A DNA stretch of 64,000 nt from assembly GCA_002600635.1 (NCBI GenBank), contig CP021371.1, positions 2,359,001 to 2,423,000 on the forward strand, in the 5' to 3' direction. Source of the stretch: Rhizobium sp. ACO-34A. Its GTDB lineage: Bacteria > Pseudomonadota > Alphaproteobacteria > Rhizobiales > Rhizobiaceae. Position numbers and translations under genes: made by a program. A model generated the notes under the pieces. The model had not been told where the DNA came from and made no database searches. It saw nothing but the letters and a program-made list of their open reading frames with translations. Position 1 is the first letter of the stretch, and every line of letters begins with the position of its first letter. Shown in pieces: positions 18,289-26,460 of this stretch.

Positions 18289-19125
18289 TCACTTCTGATA
18301 GGCCGGGTTCCAGGAGAGCGTGCGTCGCTCCAGACTGCGGGCGATGACGTCGGCAAGCTTGCCCAGCGCCGCATAGATCAACAGTGCGAGCACCACGACA
18401 TCCGTCATCATGAATTCGCGGGCCTCGTTTGCCATATGGCCGATGCCGGAGGACGCGGCGATCGATTCCGACACGATCAGCGTCAGCCACATGATGCCGA
18501 GTGCATAGCGCAGGCCGACGAAGATGGAAGGCAGCGCGCCCGGCAGGATCACCTTGCGAAATAGCGTCCAGCCGCTCATGCCGTAGATCCGGCCCATCTC
18601 CAGAAGGTCGCGATCCACATTACGAACCCCGTGGAACGTATTGAGATACATCGGGAAAAGAACGCCGAGCGACGTGAGGAACAGCTTGGATTCCTCGCCG
18701 ATCCCGAACCACAGGATGACGAGCGGGATCATCGCCAGGTGGGGAATGGTGCGCAGCATCTGCAGCGTCGTGTCGGTCAGCTGTTCCGAAAGCTTCGACA
18801 CGCCATTTGCAATGCCGAGCGCCAGTCCGATGCTGCCGCCGACGACGAGGCCGGCAAGCGCGCGGCCGCCCGACACGGCGATGTCGCGCAGCAGTTCGCC
18901 GCTCGAAAGCTGGTCGATGAAGGCGACCACCACGTCGCTCGGAGCCGGCATGATCCGGTCCGAAATCCAGCCAATGGAGGAAAGCAGCTGCCAGATGGCG
19001 ATCGCGCCTGCCGGAAGCAGATAGGGCACGAAGCCGCTGAAGCCGAAGCGTGGACGCCATGCGCCGAACCATTGGGCCGAACGACTGGTGGCCGGTCTCT
19101 CCGTTGGAATGTCATATGCCGTCAT
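18289..19125 (-). CDS. ssuC: aliphatic sulfonate ABC transporter permease
   Basis: 278-residue inner-membrane permease of the SsuC/TauC/NrtB family, with the EAA-type loop [46 protein letters not shown] precedes the ATG at 19125, so the in-frame region further upstream (which crosses a hairpin) is excluded. Sits between ssuD and ssuB in the operon. Confidence 0.93.
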   Translation of the reverse strand: MTAYDIPTERPATSRSAQWFGAWRPRFGFSGFVPYLLPAGAIAIWQLLSSIGWISDRIMPAPSDVVVAFIDQLSSGELLRDIAVSGGRALAGLVVGGSIGLALGIANGVSKLSEQLTDTTLQMLRTIPHLAMIPLVILWFGIGEESKLFLTSLGVLFPMYLNTFHGVRNVDRDLLEMGRIYGMSGWTLFRKVILPGALPSIFVGLRYALGIMWLTLIVSESIAASSGIGHMANEAREFMMTDVVVLALLIYAALGKLADVIARSLERRTLSWNPAYQK

Positions 19126-19144
19126 GGGAGCGCTCTCCTTGGAT

Positions 19145-19177
19145 GGGAAAAAAGGCCGCGAGGTGAACTCGCGGCCA
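19145..19177 (-). terminator. hairpin plus T-run between ssuD and ssuC (attenuator-like)
   Basis: ggccgcgag-gtgaa-ctcgcggcc forms a perfect 9-bp stem (19154-19176). On the minus strand it is followed by TTTTTT. Its placement inside the operon suggests partial termination, giving more SsuA/SsuD transcript than SsuC/SsuB. Confidence 0.75.
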
Positions 19178-19195
19178 GAAGAGGTGCCAGCCGGA

Positions 19196-20365
19196 TCAGG
19201 AACCGGACACCACCTTGAGATTGCCGCCATGGCCGCCGCCGCCGAAAACCTGACGTTCGCCGAAGGAGGAGCGGATCTGGTTGCGCGGTCCGGGAAGACC
19301 GATTTCCGGGAACAGCAGCTCGGCGACCGTGTAGGCTTCCTCGAGATGCGGATAGCCAGACGCCACGATCGTATCGATGCCGAGCTCCTGATATTCGCGC
19401 AGCCGCGCGGCCACCGTCTTCGGCGAGCCGACCAGTGCGGTGCCGGCGCCGGAGCGCACGAGACCGATACCGGCCCAGAGGTTCGGAGAAACCTCGAGCT
19501 TGTCGCGGCGGCCGTTATGCAGGGCGACCATGCGTGCCTGCCCGACCGAATCGGAGTTCTTGGCGAAGCCTTCCTGGGCCGCCGCGATCGTCTCGTCGGA
19601 AAGCTTGGAGATCAGCTTGTCGGCCGCTGCCCATGCTTCGTCGTCGGTTTCGCGGACGATGAAATGCAGACGGATGCCGAAGGAAACTTCCCTGCCCTTC
19701 GCCGCAGCCGCCTTGCGAACGGCGGCGATCTTTTCGGCGACCTGTGCCGGCGGTTCGCCCCATGTCAGGTACTTCTCGACGTGAGCGCCGGCGAACTCGA
19801 TGGCCGCATCGGAGGAACCACCGAAATAGAGCGGCGGGCGCGGCTCCTGCACCGGCGGGAAACCGATCTGCGCATTGAGCGCCCTGATGTATTTGCCGTC
19901 CAGATTGGCCTTGCCGGTTTCGAGCAGCGAATTGAACACCTGGAAGAATTCTTCCGCATGGTCGTAACGTTCGTCATGCGGCAGGAAGATGCCGTCGCCG
20001 GCGAGTTCCTGCACGCTGCCGCCGACCACGATATTCAGCAGCAGGCGACCGTTGGAAACGCGGTCGAGGGTCGATGCGAGACGCGCGTAATAGGCGGGTG
20101 ATGCCGTACCGGGGCGGATGGCCACGAGAAACTTCAGCTTCTCGGTATAGGCGGCCAGATTGCCGGCAAGCACGAAGGATTCCTCGCAGGCGACGCCGGT
20201 CGGGATCAGCACGCCGGAGTAACCGAGGCGGTCGACTGCCGTCGCGAGTTCGCGGAAATAGCCCGGATCGGAGGGGCGGCTGAGATCGTCGGAGCCGAGA
20301 TAGGCGCCGTCGCCGGAGGTCGGGATGAACCAGAGGAAGTCGAGCGGTTGGTCGGTCTTGGTCAT
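19196..20365 (-). CDS. ssuD: FMNH2-dependent alkanesulfonate monooxygenase
   Basis: 389-residue TIM-barrel, luciferase-like protein that releases sulfite from aliphatic sulfonates using FMNH2 and O2. Conserved positions known from E. coli SsuD are visible: Cys in [10 protein letters not shown], His in [10 protein letters not shown], and Arg in [17 protein letters not shown]. Length is normal. GAAAGGACATTGCC precedes the ATG. Expected to work with the flavin reductase encoded at 15231. Confidence 0.95.
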   Translation of the reverse strand: MTKTDQPLDFLWFIPTSGDGAYLGSDDLSRPSDPGYFRELATAVDRLGYSGVLIPTGVACEESFVLAGNLAAYTEKLKFLVAIRPGTASPAYYARLASTLDRVSNGRLLLNIVVGGSVQELAGDGIFLPHDERYDHAEEFFQVFNSLLETGKANLDGKYIRALNAQIGFPPVQEPRPPLYFGGSSDAAIEFAGAHVEKYLTWGEPPAQVAEKIAAVRKAAAAKGREVSFGIRLHFIVRETDDEAWAAADKLISKLSDETIAAAQEGFAKNSDSVGQARMVALHNGRRDKLEVSPNLWAGIGLVRSGAGTALVGSPKTVAARLREYQELGIDTIVASGYPHLEEAYTVAELLFPEIGLPGPRNQIRSSFGERQVFGGGGHGGNLKVVSGS

Positions 20366-20390
20366 GGCAATGTCCTTTCAGAAATAAGCG

Positions 20391-21356
20391 TCAGCTGGCT
20401 TTTGGCCGCCAGACGATGTCGGAAATCGTGAGTTTTTTCGGCAGGATGCCGAGTCCGTGGAACTCGTCGGCAAGCGCCTGCTGGTAGGTGACGGCTTCAT
20501 CGGTCAGCACACCCACCTTGCCGAGGTCGGCTCCCTTGCGGGTCAGCACGGTGCGGGTAACCTCGATCGGCACGCCGGTGATTTCCGAAAGGGCTGCAAT
20601 CGTCTCGTCGAGGTGGGATTGTGCCCAGGCGCCGGTCTTGGCCAGTTCGTCGATGACCTCGGAGAGAACCTCCGGATTGGCCGCCGTGAAATCGCCATTG
20701 CCGAAATAGAAGCTCCAGCTGTCGACAATGCCCTCGGCCGTCGTCAGCACCCGCGCCTGCGGATCTGCTTCGGCGACGGCATAATAGGGATCCCAGATCG
20801 CCCATGCGTCGATGCTGCCCGTCTTGAAGGCTGCCGCGGCATCAGGCGGCGGAAGGTCGATGGCTTCCACGTCACCGACCGTAAGACCCGCCTTGCGCAA
20901 GGCCTTCACCGTGAAATTGTGGGCACTCGATCCGCGCTTGAAGGCGACCTTCTTGCCCTTCAGGTCATCAAGCGTCTTGATCGGCGAATCCTTGTGGACG
21001 AGGATCGCGGAGCCGGTCGATGGTCCCCGATAGGTACCGACATAGAGCAGGTTTCCCCCCGCAGCCTGGGCAAACAGCGGCGGAACGTCACCGGTCGGCC
21101 CGAAATCGAGTGAGCCGGAGCCCAGTGCCTCGAGCAGCGGCGGGCCGGATGTGAATTCCGACCACGTGACGGAAATGCCTCGTGGCGCGAGCCGTTTTTC
21201 GAGCGCACCGGTGCGCTTGGCAAGCGCCAGCACACCGTTCTTCTGCCAGCCGATGCGAAACTCGCTGGCCGCTGCACGAGCCGTCCTGATGTTCGGCAGT
21301 GTTAGTGCCGTCGCAGCGGCGCCGAGAAGGCCGAGGGTCTGTCTGCGGTTGATCAT
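20391..21356 (-). CDS. ssuA: aliphatic sulfonate-binding protein, paralog 1
   Basis: 321-residue periplasmic binding protein with a twin-arginine-like N-terminus (MINRRQTLGLLGAAATALTL). Mature-domain motifs include IGWQKNGVLALAKRTGALE, WSEFTSGPPLLEALGSGSLDFG and PPPDAAAAFKTGSIDAW, typical of SsuA. It is a tandem paralog of the gene directly upstream; both end with the same residues (ISDIVWRPKAS). Confidence 0.92.
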   Translation of the reverse strand: MINRRQTLGLLGAAATALTLPNIRTARAAASEFRIGWQKNGVLALAKRTGALEKRLAPRGISVTWSEFTSGPPLLEALGSGSLDFGPTGDVPPLFAQAAGGNLLYVGTYRGPSTGSAILVHKDSPIKTLDDLKGKKVAFKRGSSAHNFTVKALRKAGLTVGDVEAIDLPPPDAAAAFKTGSIDAWAIWDPYYAVAEADPQARVLTTAEGIVDSWSFYFGNGDFTAANPEVLSEVIDELAKTGAWAQSHLDETIAALSEITGVPIEVTRTVLTRKGADLGKVGVLTDEAVTYQQALADEFHGLGILPKKLTISDIVWRPKAS

Positions 21357-21386
21357 GGCGATACCTTTCGGATGACGGTTTCGGGA

Positions 21387-22352
21387 TCAGCTTGCCTTCG
21401 GACGCCAGACGATGTCCGAGATGGTGAGCTTGCGCGGAAGGACGCCGAGCGCGTGGAAGTCGTCCGCCAGCGCCTGCTGGTAGGCCACGGCCTCGTCCGA
21501 TACCGTTGCAACCTTGCCGAGGTCGGAGCCGGCGCGGGTCAGGGTGACGCGTGTCACATCGGCAGGAACGCCGGTGATCTTCGAGAGCGCCTCCGTCGTG
21601 CCGTCGATGTCGGACTGGGCGGCAGCGCCGACCTTGGCCAGCTCATCGAGAATTTCCGATACAACTTCCGGGTTGGCTGCGGTGAAGGCACCGTTGCCGA
21701 GGAAATATCCCCATGCCTCGACGATGCCTTCGGAGGTCGTCAGCAGCCGGGCGTCCGGATCCTTTTCGGCAATGGCGAAATAGGGATCCCAGATCGACCA
21801 TGCGTCAATGCTGCCGTTCTTGAAGGCGGCTGCGGCATCCGGCGGCGGCAGATCGACTTCCTGAACGTCTGATGGTGTCAGGCCGGCCTTTGCCAGAGCC
21901 TTGAAGGCAAAGTTGTGAGCGCTCGATCCGCGCTTGTAGGCAAGCTTCACGCCCTTCAGGTCGGCCAACGTCTTGATCGGCGAATCCTTGTGAACGAGGA
22001 TGCCGTGGAAGGCCGCCGGCGGCTTGTAGGTGCCGACATAGAGAAGATCGCCGCGAGCCGCCTGGGCAAAGAGCGGCGGCACGTCGCCGGTCGGGCCGAA
22101 GTCGAGCGAGCCGGCGCCAAGGGCTTCGAGCAGCGGCGGACCGGAAGTGAATTCCGACCATTCGATGTTGATGCCGCGGTCGGCGAAACGCTTCTCAAGC
22201 GCACCCTGCTGCTTGGCGAGCGCCAGCACGCCGAACTTCTGCCAACCGATCCGGATGGTCTTGGTTTCTGCGAATGCCGGGCGGCCGAACGGCACAGCTC
22301 CTGCCAGGGTGAGGACCGCCGCAAGCTTCAGCCCCTGTCTTCTGGTAATCAT
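21387..22352 (-). CDS. ssuA: aliphatic sulfonate-binding protein, paralog 2
   Basis: 321-residue SsuA-like protein, signal MITRRQGLKLAAVLTLAGAV..AFA, then IGWQKFGVLALAKQQGALE. GGAGGTCGAG precedes the ATG at 22352. First gene of the leftward ssu operon (ssuA2-ssuA1-ssuD-ssuC-ssuB). It and the next gene match along the whole mature length, with differences concentrated in the signal peptide and in the ligand-pocket loop after YVGTY (RGPSTGSA against KPPAAFHG), suggesting divergent sulfonate preference. Confidence 0.92.
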   Translation of the reverse strand: MITRRQGLKLAAVLTLAGAVPFGRPAFAETKTIRIGWQKFGVLALAKQQGALEKRFADRGINIEWSEFTSGPPLLEALGAGSLDFGPTGDVPPLFAQAARGDLLYVGTYKPPAAFHGILVHKDSPIKTLADLKGVKLAYKRGSSAHNFAFKALAKAGLTPSDVQEVDLPPPDAAAAFKNGSIDAWSIWDPYFAIAEKDPDARLLTTSEGIVEAWGYFLGNGAFTAANPEVVSEILDELAKVGAAAQSDIDGTTEALSKITGVPADVTRVTLTRAGSDLGKVATVSDEAVAYQQALADDFHALGVLPRKLTISDIVWRPKAS

Positions 22353-22407
22353 CTCGACCTCCGATGCGGCACCTGATCGCGCCAATGTTTCGATGGTTTG
22401 ATGATAT

Positions 22408-22428
22408 TATTTTCTATAGTTTCGATAA
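22408..22428. promoter_or_regulatory. candidate Rrf2-regulon site A, ssu operon promoter
   Basis: tattttctatagtttcgataa, 56-76 bases before the ssuA2 start. Matches the cluster consensus TTTTCTAYWAAA followed by TCGATAA. No other feature seen in the rest of 22429-22593. Confidence 0.5.
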
Positions 22429-22593
22429 GGAATATTATTCCAACCCTGAGGGCCGTGTGGAGATTATCCGTTGCCCTGTTCGCCCGGTTGTGGACATTCC
22501 AACGGCTGCGAGCTTTCGTTGCGTCGCGTGGCGAACCGGTTCACGCATCGGGCGGTAGAAGCGGTGGCAGCCGACGGACTCCCCGATGGGGAC

Positions 22594-22622
22594 AAAGAAA
22601 AAGGCCCCCGCGAACGGAGGCC
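22594..22622 (-). terminator. intrinsic terminator after the two small ORFs
   Basis: On the minus strand GGCCTCCG-TTCG-CGGGGGCC is an 8-bp stem with a UUCG tetraloop and one G-U pair, followed by TTTTTCTTT. It closes the short unit 22653-23011 and insulates it from the ssu promoter. Confidence 0.85.
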
Positions 22623-22652
22623 TGGGAATATCGATAACCTGAAAAATGGTTG

Positions 22653-22793
22653 TTAGAGAGCAATGGTCAGCAGTGCGACGAAGGCGATGGAACCGACGAC
22701 GGCTGCGATACCGCACATCTCGCCCCAGGCCGTGGACGAACGGCGGATTTCGATGCGCTGCGAACGACTGGTTTGCGTCTGAACGTAAGCCAT
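22653..22793 (-). CDS. 46-residue predicted single-pass membrane protein
   Basis: Read directly from the sequence: ATG at 22793 opens MAYVQTQTSRSQRIEIRRSS, followed by TAWGEMCG and a hydrophobic stretch IAAVVGSIAFVALLTIAL, then TAA. A basic N-terminus followed by a 20-residue hydrophobic tail implies a small membrane protein with its N-terminus in the cytoplasm. GGAGACCAATC precedes the ATG. It lies 14 bases after the 67-residue ORF and 31 bases before a strong terminator. No family recognised. Confidence 0.6.
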   Translation of the reverse strand: MAYVQTQTSRSQRIEIRRSSTAWGEMCGIAAVVGSIAFVALLTIAL

Positions 22794-22807
22794 GATTGGT
22801 CTCCAGA

Positions 22808-23011
22808 TCAAAGAACCGGGAAAAGGCCCCAGAAGAAGATTTCGTGACGGCCCGGGCGATCCAGATCGGAATCGTCCTCGGCCGGGCTTTCCCGACGTGT
22901 CTCAAGCTTGGCCTTGGACACGTCAGCGGTTGTCGAAGGAGTTGCGGCCGGAGCGCCCTTGCGGGAGAGGCCGAACAGGTCGAAGGAGAAGAGTTCGATA
23001 CCGTATGGCAT
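22808..23011 (-). CDS. 67-residue small protein of the putative sulfur regulon
   Basis: Starts MPYGIELFSFDLFGLSRKG; an acidic/basic middle (AEDDSDLDRPGRHE) leads to an aromatic C-terminus IFFWGLFPVL. The start is chosen at 23011 because AAGGAGGATCCAGCA gives a textbook ribosome-binding site; ten in-frame residues upstream are ignored. It has its own candidate regulatory site at 23071-23099 and shares a terminator with the 46-residue ORF. Function unknown; not an obvious known family. Confidence 0.6.
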   Translation of the reverse strand: MPYGIELFSFDLFGLSRKGAPAATPSTTADVSKAKLETRRESPAEDDSDLDRPGRHEIFFWGLFPVL

Positions 23012-23070
23012 TGCTGGATCCTCCTTGGGTTCACTCGACATTGAGCTTGATTGATAGTTTCGCTGGCAAA

Positions 23071-23099
23071 ATCGATATGGTCAATATTTTCTACAAAAT
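23071..23099. promoter_or_regulatory. candidate Rrf2-regulon site D
   Basis: atcgatatggtcaatattttctacaaaat, 60-88 bases before the 67-residue ORF. Shares GTCAATATTTTC with site C. Confidence 0.5.
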
Positions 23100-23203
23100 T
23101 TGTATTCTATATTCCTCGTGTTCGGGAGAAAGATGATCCGCCTTTTTCCCCTCGTGCGGAATAACTGCCGGGAAGCCGAAAGGTTCGGCTTCCGATCGAT
23201 TTT

Positions 23204-23824
23204 TCAGAAGTAGGCGGCGAGCGGTGCGGCCTGCCGGCCAGCCAGCGAACGGTCGTGGGGTCGCTTGCGCTCGCCTTTCAGCAGGTCGAGCAACTCGTAG
23301 CCGGTCGGCCAGCGGCCATAGCCGCTGCGGATGTTGATGTGTCCGGCATAACCGATGTCGACGAGGTCGCTGCCCCAGAGCCGCGCCATCTTTCGCGTGG
23401 TGGCGAAATCCATGTAGGGGTCGTCGAGACTGCCGACCACGAGGCTCGGAAAAGGCAGCCGCTGCTGCGGCATCTCGCCGAAATTCACGACGCAGGGATG
23501 CAGTCGCTCAACCTGGGCTAGGTCGCAGGGAGCGACCAGCAAAGCGCCCTTCACACGGGATGCGAGCGGGCTGTCGGCAAGTTTTGCGGTCAGGACGCAG
23601 CCGAGGCTGTGCGCGACGATCCAGACATCGTCATGCTGTGAGAGGACTTCGCCGAGACGCTGCTGCCAGCTTGCAAGATCGGGGCAGGACCAGCTGTCCT
23701 GTTCCACGGTGACGGCGCCGGACCGTTCATGGGCCCAATGCCACTGCCAGTGACCGTCGCCGGAGCCGTTCAGCCCCGGAATAACGAGTGTTGCTTCAGT
23801 CCTGCTACAGTCCGGGTCCTTCAT
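23204..23824 (-). CDS. RBBP9/YdeN family alpha/beta hydrolase
   Basis: 206-residue serine hydrolase. The nucleophile elbow is AHSLGC (about residue 87), the acid lies in VVGSLDDPYMD, and the catalytic His is in GYAGHINIRSGYGRWP, the RBBP9-family C-terminal signature. Start chosen at 23824 (MKDPDCSRTEATLVIPG); a Met 14 residues upstream is possible. A copy of the cluster regulatory motif sits upstream, so it may release sulfur from esters or act in organosulfur metabolism, but the substrate is unknown. Confidence 0.82.
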   Translation of the reverse strand: MKDPDCSRTEATLVIPGLNGSGDGHWQWHWAHERSGAVTVEQDSWSCPDLASWQQRLGEVLSQHDDVWIVAHSLGCVLTAKLADSPLASRVKGALLVAPCDLAQVERLHPCVVNFGEMPQQRLPFPSLVVGSLDDPYMDFATTRKMARLWGSDLVDIGYAGHINIRSGYGRWPTGYELLDLLKGERKRPHDRSLAGRQAAPLAAYF

Positions 23825-23895
23825 CGTCTGGCCTTCCCGTTGGAATACAGCGGGATTATGCCGCAACGCGAAAGCTTCGCTAAGAAAGTGCGACC

Positions 23896-23925
23896 TATTG
23901 TCGACTGTTTTAGTAGAAAAGCATT
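23896..23925. promoter_or_regulatory. candidate Rrf2-regulon site E
   Basis: Minus strand reads aatgcttttctactaaaacagtcgacaata, a match to TTTTCTAYWAAA plus TCGAYAA, about 70-100 bases before the hydrolase start. Confidence 0.4.
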
Positions 23926-23969
23926 GCGCGATGACGGCTCATCGGTTGTGCCGCCGTTTCATGATGTCC

Positions 23970-24716
23970 TTATTGCGGAACGGTCCCGATCACCGCGATG
24001 ATCGGTCCAAGCGGAAAGAATCGGTCGCGCCTGCCCATCGACGGGATGAGCGCGCTCGAAATCGTACCGTCGAGGTAAAGCGCGTTGCCGCAACCCAGTT
24101 CATCGCGAAACAGCGATCCGAAGGCATAAAAGTTCACCGGGTCCCGGCTGATGGCGAAATGCACCCTGCCCTCCGCGTCGACACCGACCCCGTTGCGGAT
24201 CTTGTAACTGTCACTGTCGGGCAGGAAGCGCGGATGCAGCTTGCCGTCGATCACCAGCATCGGACCGGACTGGGTGGCATAGTCGGCCTTCGGTTTCTCC
24301 CGGATATAGGCCTGCGTCTCCATCACGCCGGGTTTTCCGCCCGCCACATAGAACACGCCATTCGGCAGCAGATGGAAATTGCCCCACCCTGCCCGGGTGC
24401 TGATCGGCTGCCGCTCGATCCCGTTCTCGACGAACAGCCCGACCGGCGAGAGGTCGTAGTGATACATGCCGCCATTCATGGCGAAGACCGGATAATGCCG
24501 TTCCTTCCAGAGCTGGAGCGAAAGAGAATCGAAATTGCCGAAGGGCATGCCGGCGGGATCGGAATGGTAGATTCTTAACGTCGCATCAGGTGCGAAACTG
24601 CAGACCGTGTAGCGGACGCCGTCTCGCGTGAGCTCCCTGCAAGGGGCGGTTTCGGCCGCATGGGAAATGCTGCAGGTGCTGAGAAATATGGAAAATAATA
24701 GAAAAAGCAGTCGCAT
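23970..24716 (-). CDS. phosphodiester glycosidase domain (DUF2233/NAGPA-like) exported protein
   Basis: 248 residues with a signal peptide (MRLLFLLFSIFLSTCSISHAAE). The motifs VFAMNGGMYH, GGKPGVMETQAY, QSGPMLVIDGKLHP and CGNALYLDGTISSALIP are those of the phosphodiester glycosidase family related to the mannose-6-phosphate uncovering enzyme. Expected to act in the periplasm on a glycan phosphodiester; bacterial substrate unknown. Confidence 0.87.
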   Translation of the reverse strand: MRLLFLLFSIFLSTCSISHAAETAPCRELTRDGVRYTVCSFAPDATLRIYHSDPAGMPFGNFDSLSLQLWKERHYPVFAMNGGMYHYDLSPVGLFVENGIERQPISTRAGWGNFHLLPNGVFYVAGGKPGVMETQAYIREKPKADYATQSGPMLVIDGKLHPRFLPDSDSYKIRNGVGVDAEGRVHFAISRDPVNFYAFGSLFRDELGCGNALYLDGTISSALIPSMGRRDRFFPLGPIIAVIGTVPQ

Positions 24717-24936
24717 GAATGAGGCCTGTGTTTCCTTGTGTCGTCGATACCGTGTCGAATATGTCTCGCGGAAAATCCGGCCAGGATTCGCCGGCGAATG
24801 TTAACGAATGCCATCCCTTGTTTACTCTTCGTTAACCATAACTACCAAGAATGGCCACGACGCGGCATGGAGAGCCGCCTCATCCCCCTGCAGAGCAATG
24901 ACTTGGCTCGGACCCTTTTTTAATGAAGGAAATGAC

Positions 24937-25644
24937 ATGCCAGTAATTACGTTTGCCAATACCAAGGGCGGTGCCGGAAAAACCACGGCCGCACTCATTC
25001 TTGCAAGTGAACTCGCCGCTCGCGGCAATCGCGTGACCATTCTCGACGCCGATCCCCGCGGCTGGATCAGCCGCTGGCATGCCCTCGGCAGCGCCAATGG
25101 CCTGCTGTCGGTCGCCCAGGTCACGGAGGAAACCATCGAGGCGGCTACCCTCAGGGCGAAGAAGCGCGGCGGTTACATCCTGATCGACCTCCCCTCCAGC
25201 CAGGATGCTCTGCTTGCCAAGGCCGTCGGCCTTGCCGATCATGTGCTGATCCCGGTTCAGGGGTGCGCCATGGATGCCCAGGGCGGAGCGGAAGTGCTCG
25301 AACTCCTGAAGGCTCTCAGCGATACCTGCGAAGTGCGCATTCCTCATTCGGTCGTGCTGACGCGCGTCAATGCCGCAGTCACCACCCGCGCGCTTGGTGC
25401 CGCCAAGGAATTCCTTGCTCACCGTGGCATTCCAACGCTTGCCACCGCATTGGCCGAACGCGCGGCCTATCGCGACATCTTCGACAAGGGCGGCCTGCTG
25501 CACACACTCGATCCCCGCGAAGTCTCGAATCTTCACAAGGCCATCGAAAACGCCGTCGGCTTTGCCGACGAAGTTCTTGCACAGCTTCCACAGCGCTCGG
25601 TCCGCACCGTCAGCCGCAAGGCTCCGGTCCTGAAGGCCGCCTGA
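24937..25644 (+). CDS. orphan ParA/VirC1-like ATPase
   Basis: 235-residue P-loop ATPase starting MPVITFANTKGGAGKTT, a deviant Walker A (KGGxGKT) like ParA/MinD/VirC1. Further motifs are ILDADPRGWISRWH and YILIDLPSSQDAL. The start at 24937 has GAAGGA just upstream. No parB partner follows; the next gene is convergent, so it is not a plasmid partition cassette. The upstream region includes a TTAACCAT sequence (24832-24839), resembling a CtrA half-site. Cargo unknown. Confidence 0.87.
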   Translation: MPVITFANTKGGAGKTTAALILASELAARGNRVTILDADPRGWISRWHALGSANGLLSVAQVTEETIEAATLRAKKRGGYILIDLPSSQDALLAKAVGLADHVLIPVQGCAMDAQGGAEVLELLKALSDTCEVRIPHSVVLTRVNAAVTTRALGAAKEFLAHRGIPTLATALAERAAYRDIFDKGGLLHTLDPREVSNLHKAIENAVGFADEVLAQLPQRSVRTVSRKAPVLKAA

Positions 25645-25654
25645 TAAGGAATAA

Positions 25655-26359
25655 CTATCCGGGAGGAAGGCGGAGCGCTTCCATGTGGAAGCGCAGCTGC
25701 GCTTCCGGATAGCGATGGATCGACCCGACCGGGCAAGCGGCGCGTGCAAGACACCCCGATGTCATGCACCCCGCCTTGCCCTCGGTCGTGACGAGGTGGG
25801 TGCGACAGCCGACGACATCGAAGCGGTCCCGGCAGACTGCCATGGCAGGACAGGTCGAAAGACAGGGTTTGTCGGGACACTGGCCGCAGATGTCAATATC
25901 GTCAGGCGGAACTCGTTCTTCAGTGATATCTTCCGCAAAGCCCAATGCCCCGCGATAGCCATGCCACAACCCGTATTGCGGATGGATCAGGATGCCGAGC
26001 GGCGAGGCCTTGAGCCCTTCCGCTTTGATCGCCCACTGCTGGAACGGCTGGTAAGGCGGATCGGAAGGATAATAAGCCGTCGCACCAAAGCATCCGGCTA
26101 TCTCGCCGATCACCTCTTTCGACCATGCGTCGAGAGGATCCGTTCCGCCGCGATCCTTGCGTTTTTCCCGCCAGTCAGAAAACGTCTTCCACAGCGAACC
26201 GCCGATATTGCCGATCAACACCACTGACTGCGCCTGACGGCCATCCGAAAGCGCCGGCCCGCCCTGCCCGTCCGAAAAATGCGCGACACCCCGGACATGT
26301 AACCCGTGTTCGGTGAGTGCCGAGCGCATGCCGTCAAGAATGGGCAAAGGGCCGCTCAT
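25655..26359 (-). CDS. 4Fe-4S ferredoxin-like protein of the corrinoid methyltransfer cluster
   Basis: 234-residue protein with a cysteine-rich C-terminal half: CGQCPDKPCLSTCPAMAVC, then VVGCRTHL, and AGCMTSGCLARAACPVG. This is the arrangement of ferredoxin-type proteins related to QueG. Directly downstream of the MttB-family gene on the same strand, so it may deliver electrons for reactivating Co(II) corrinoid to Co(I). Start at 26359 (MSGPLPILDGMRSAL); upstream frame crosses into non-coding sequence. Confidence 0.72.
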   Translation of the reverse strand: MSGPLPILDGMRSALTEHGLHVRGVAHFSDGQGGPALSDGRQAQSVVLIGNIGGSLWKTFSDWREKRKDRGGTDPLDAWSKEVIGEIAGCFGATAYYPSDPPYQPFQQWAIKAEGLKASPLGILIHPQYGLWHGYRGALGFAEDITEERVPPDDIDICGQCPDKPCLSTCPAMAVCRDRFDVVGCRTHLVTTEGKAGCMTSGCLARAACPVGSIHRYPEAQLRFHMEALRLPPG

Positions 26360-26460
26360 CGCGGCCCCTCGTATTTGTAATGCGGTCGCCAGACCTCGCT
26401 CTGGATCATGTCGGCGACCAGCGCTGACCCGCCTTGCTCCCTGGCGGAGTCGGGATGCCT

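Noticed and set aside
22435..23034. 199-codon minus-strand frame overlapping the two small ORFs
   Set aside because: Ser/Arg/Pro-rich with no ribosome-binding site, and it runs through the hairpin terminator; the two small ORFs in other frames have better start signals.
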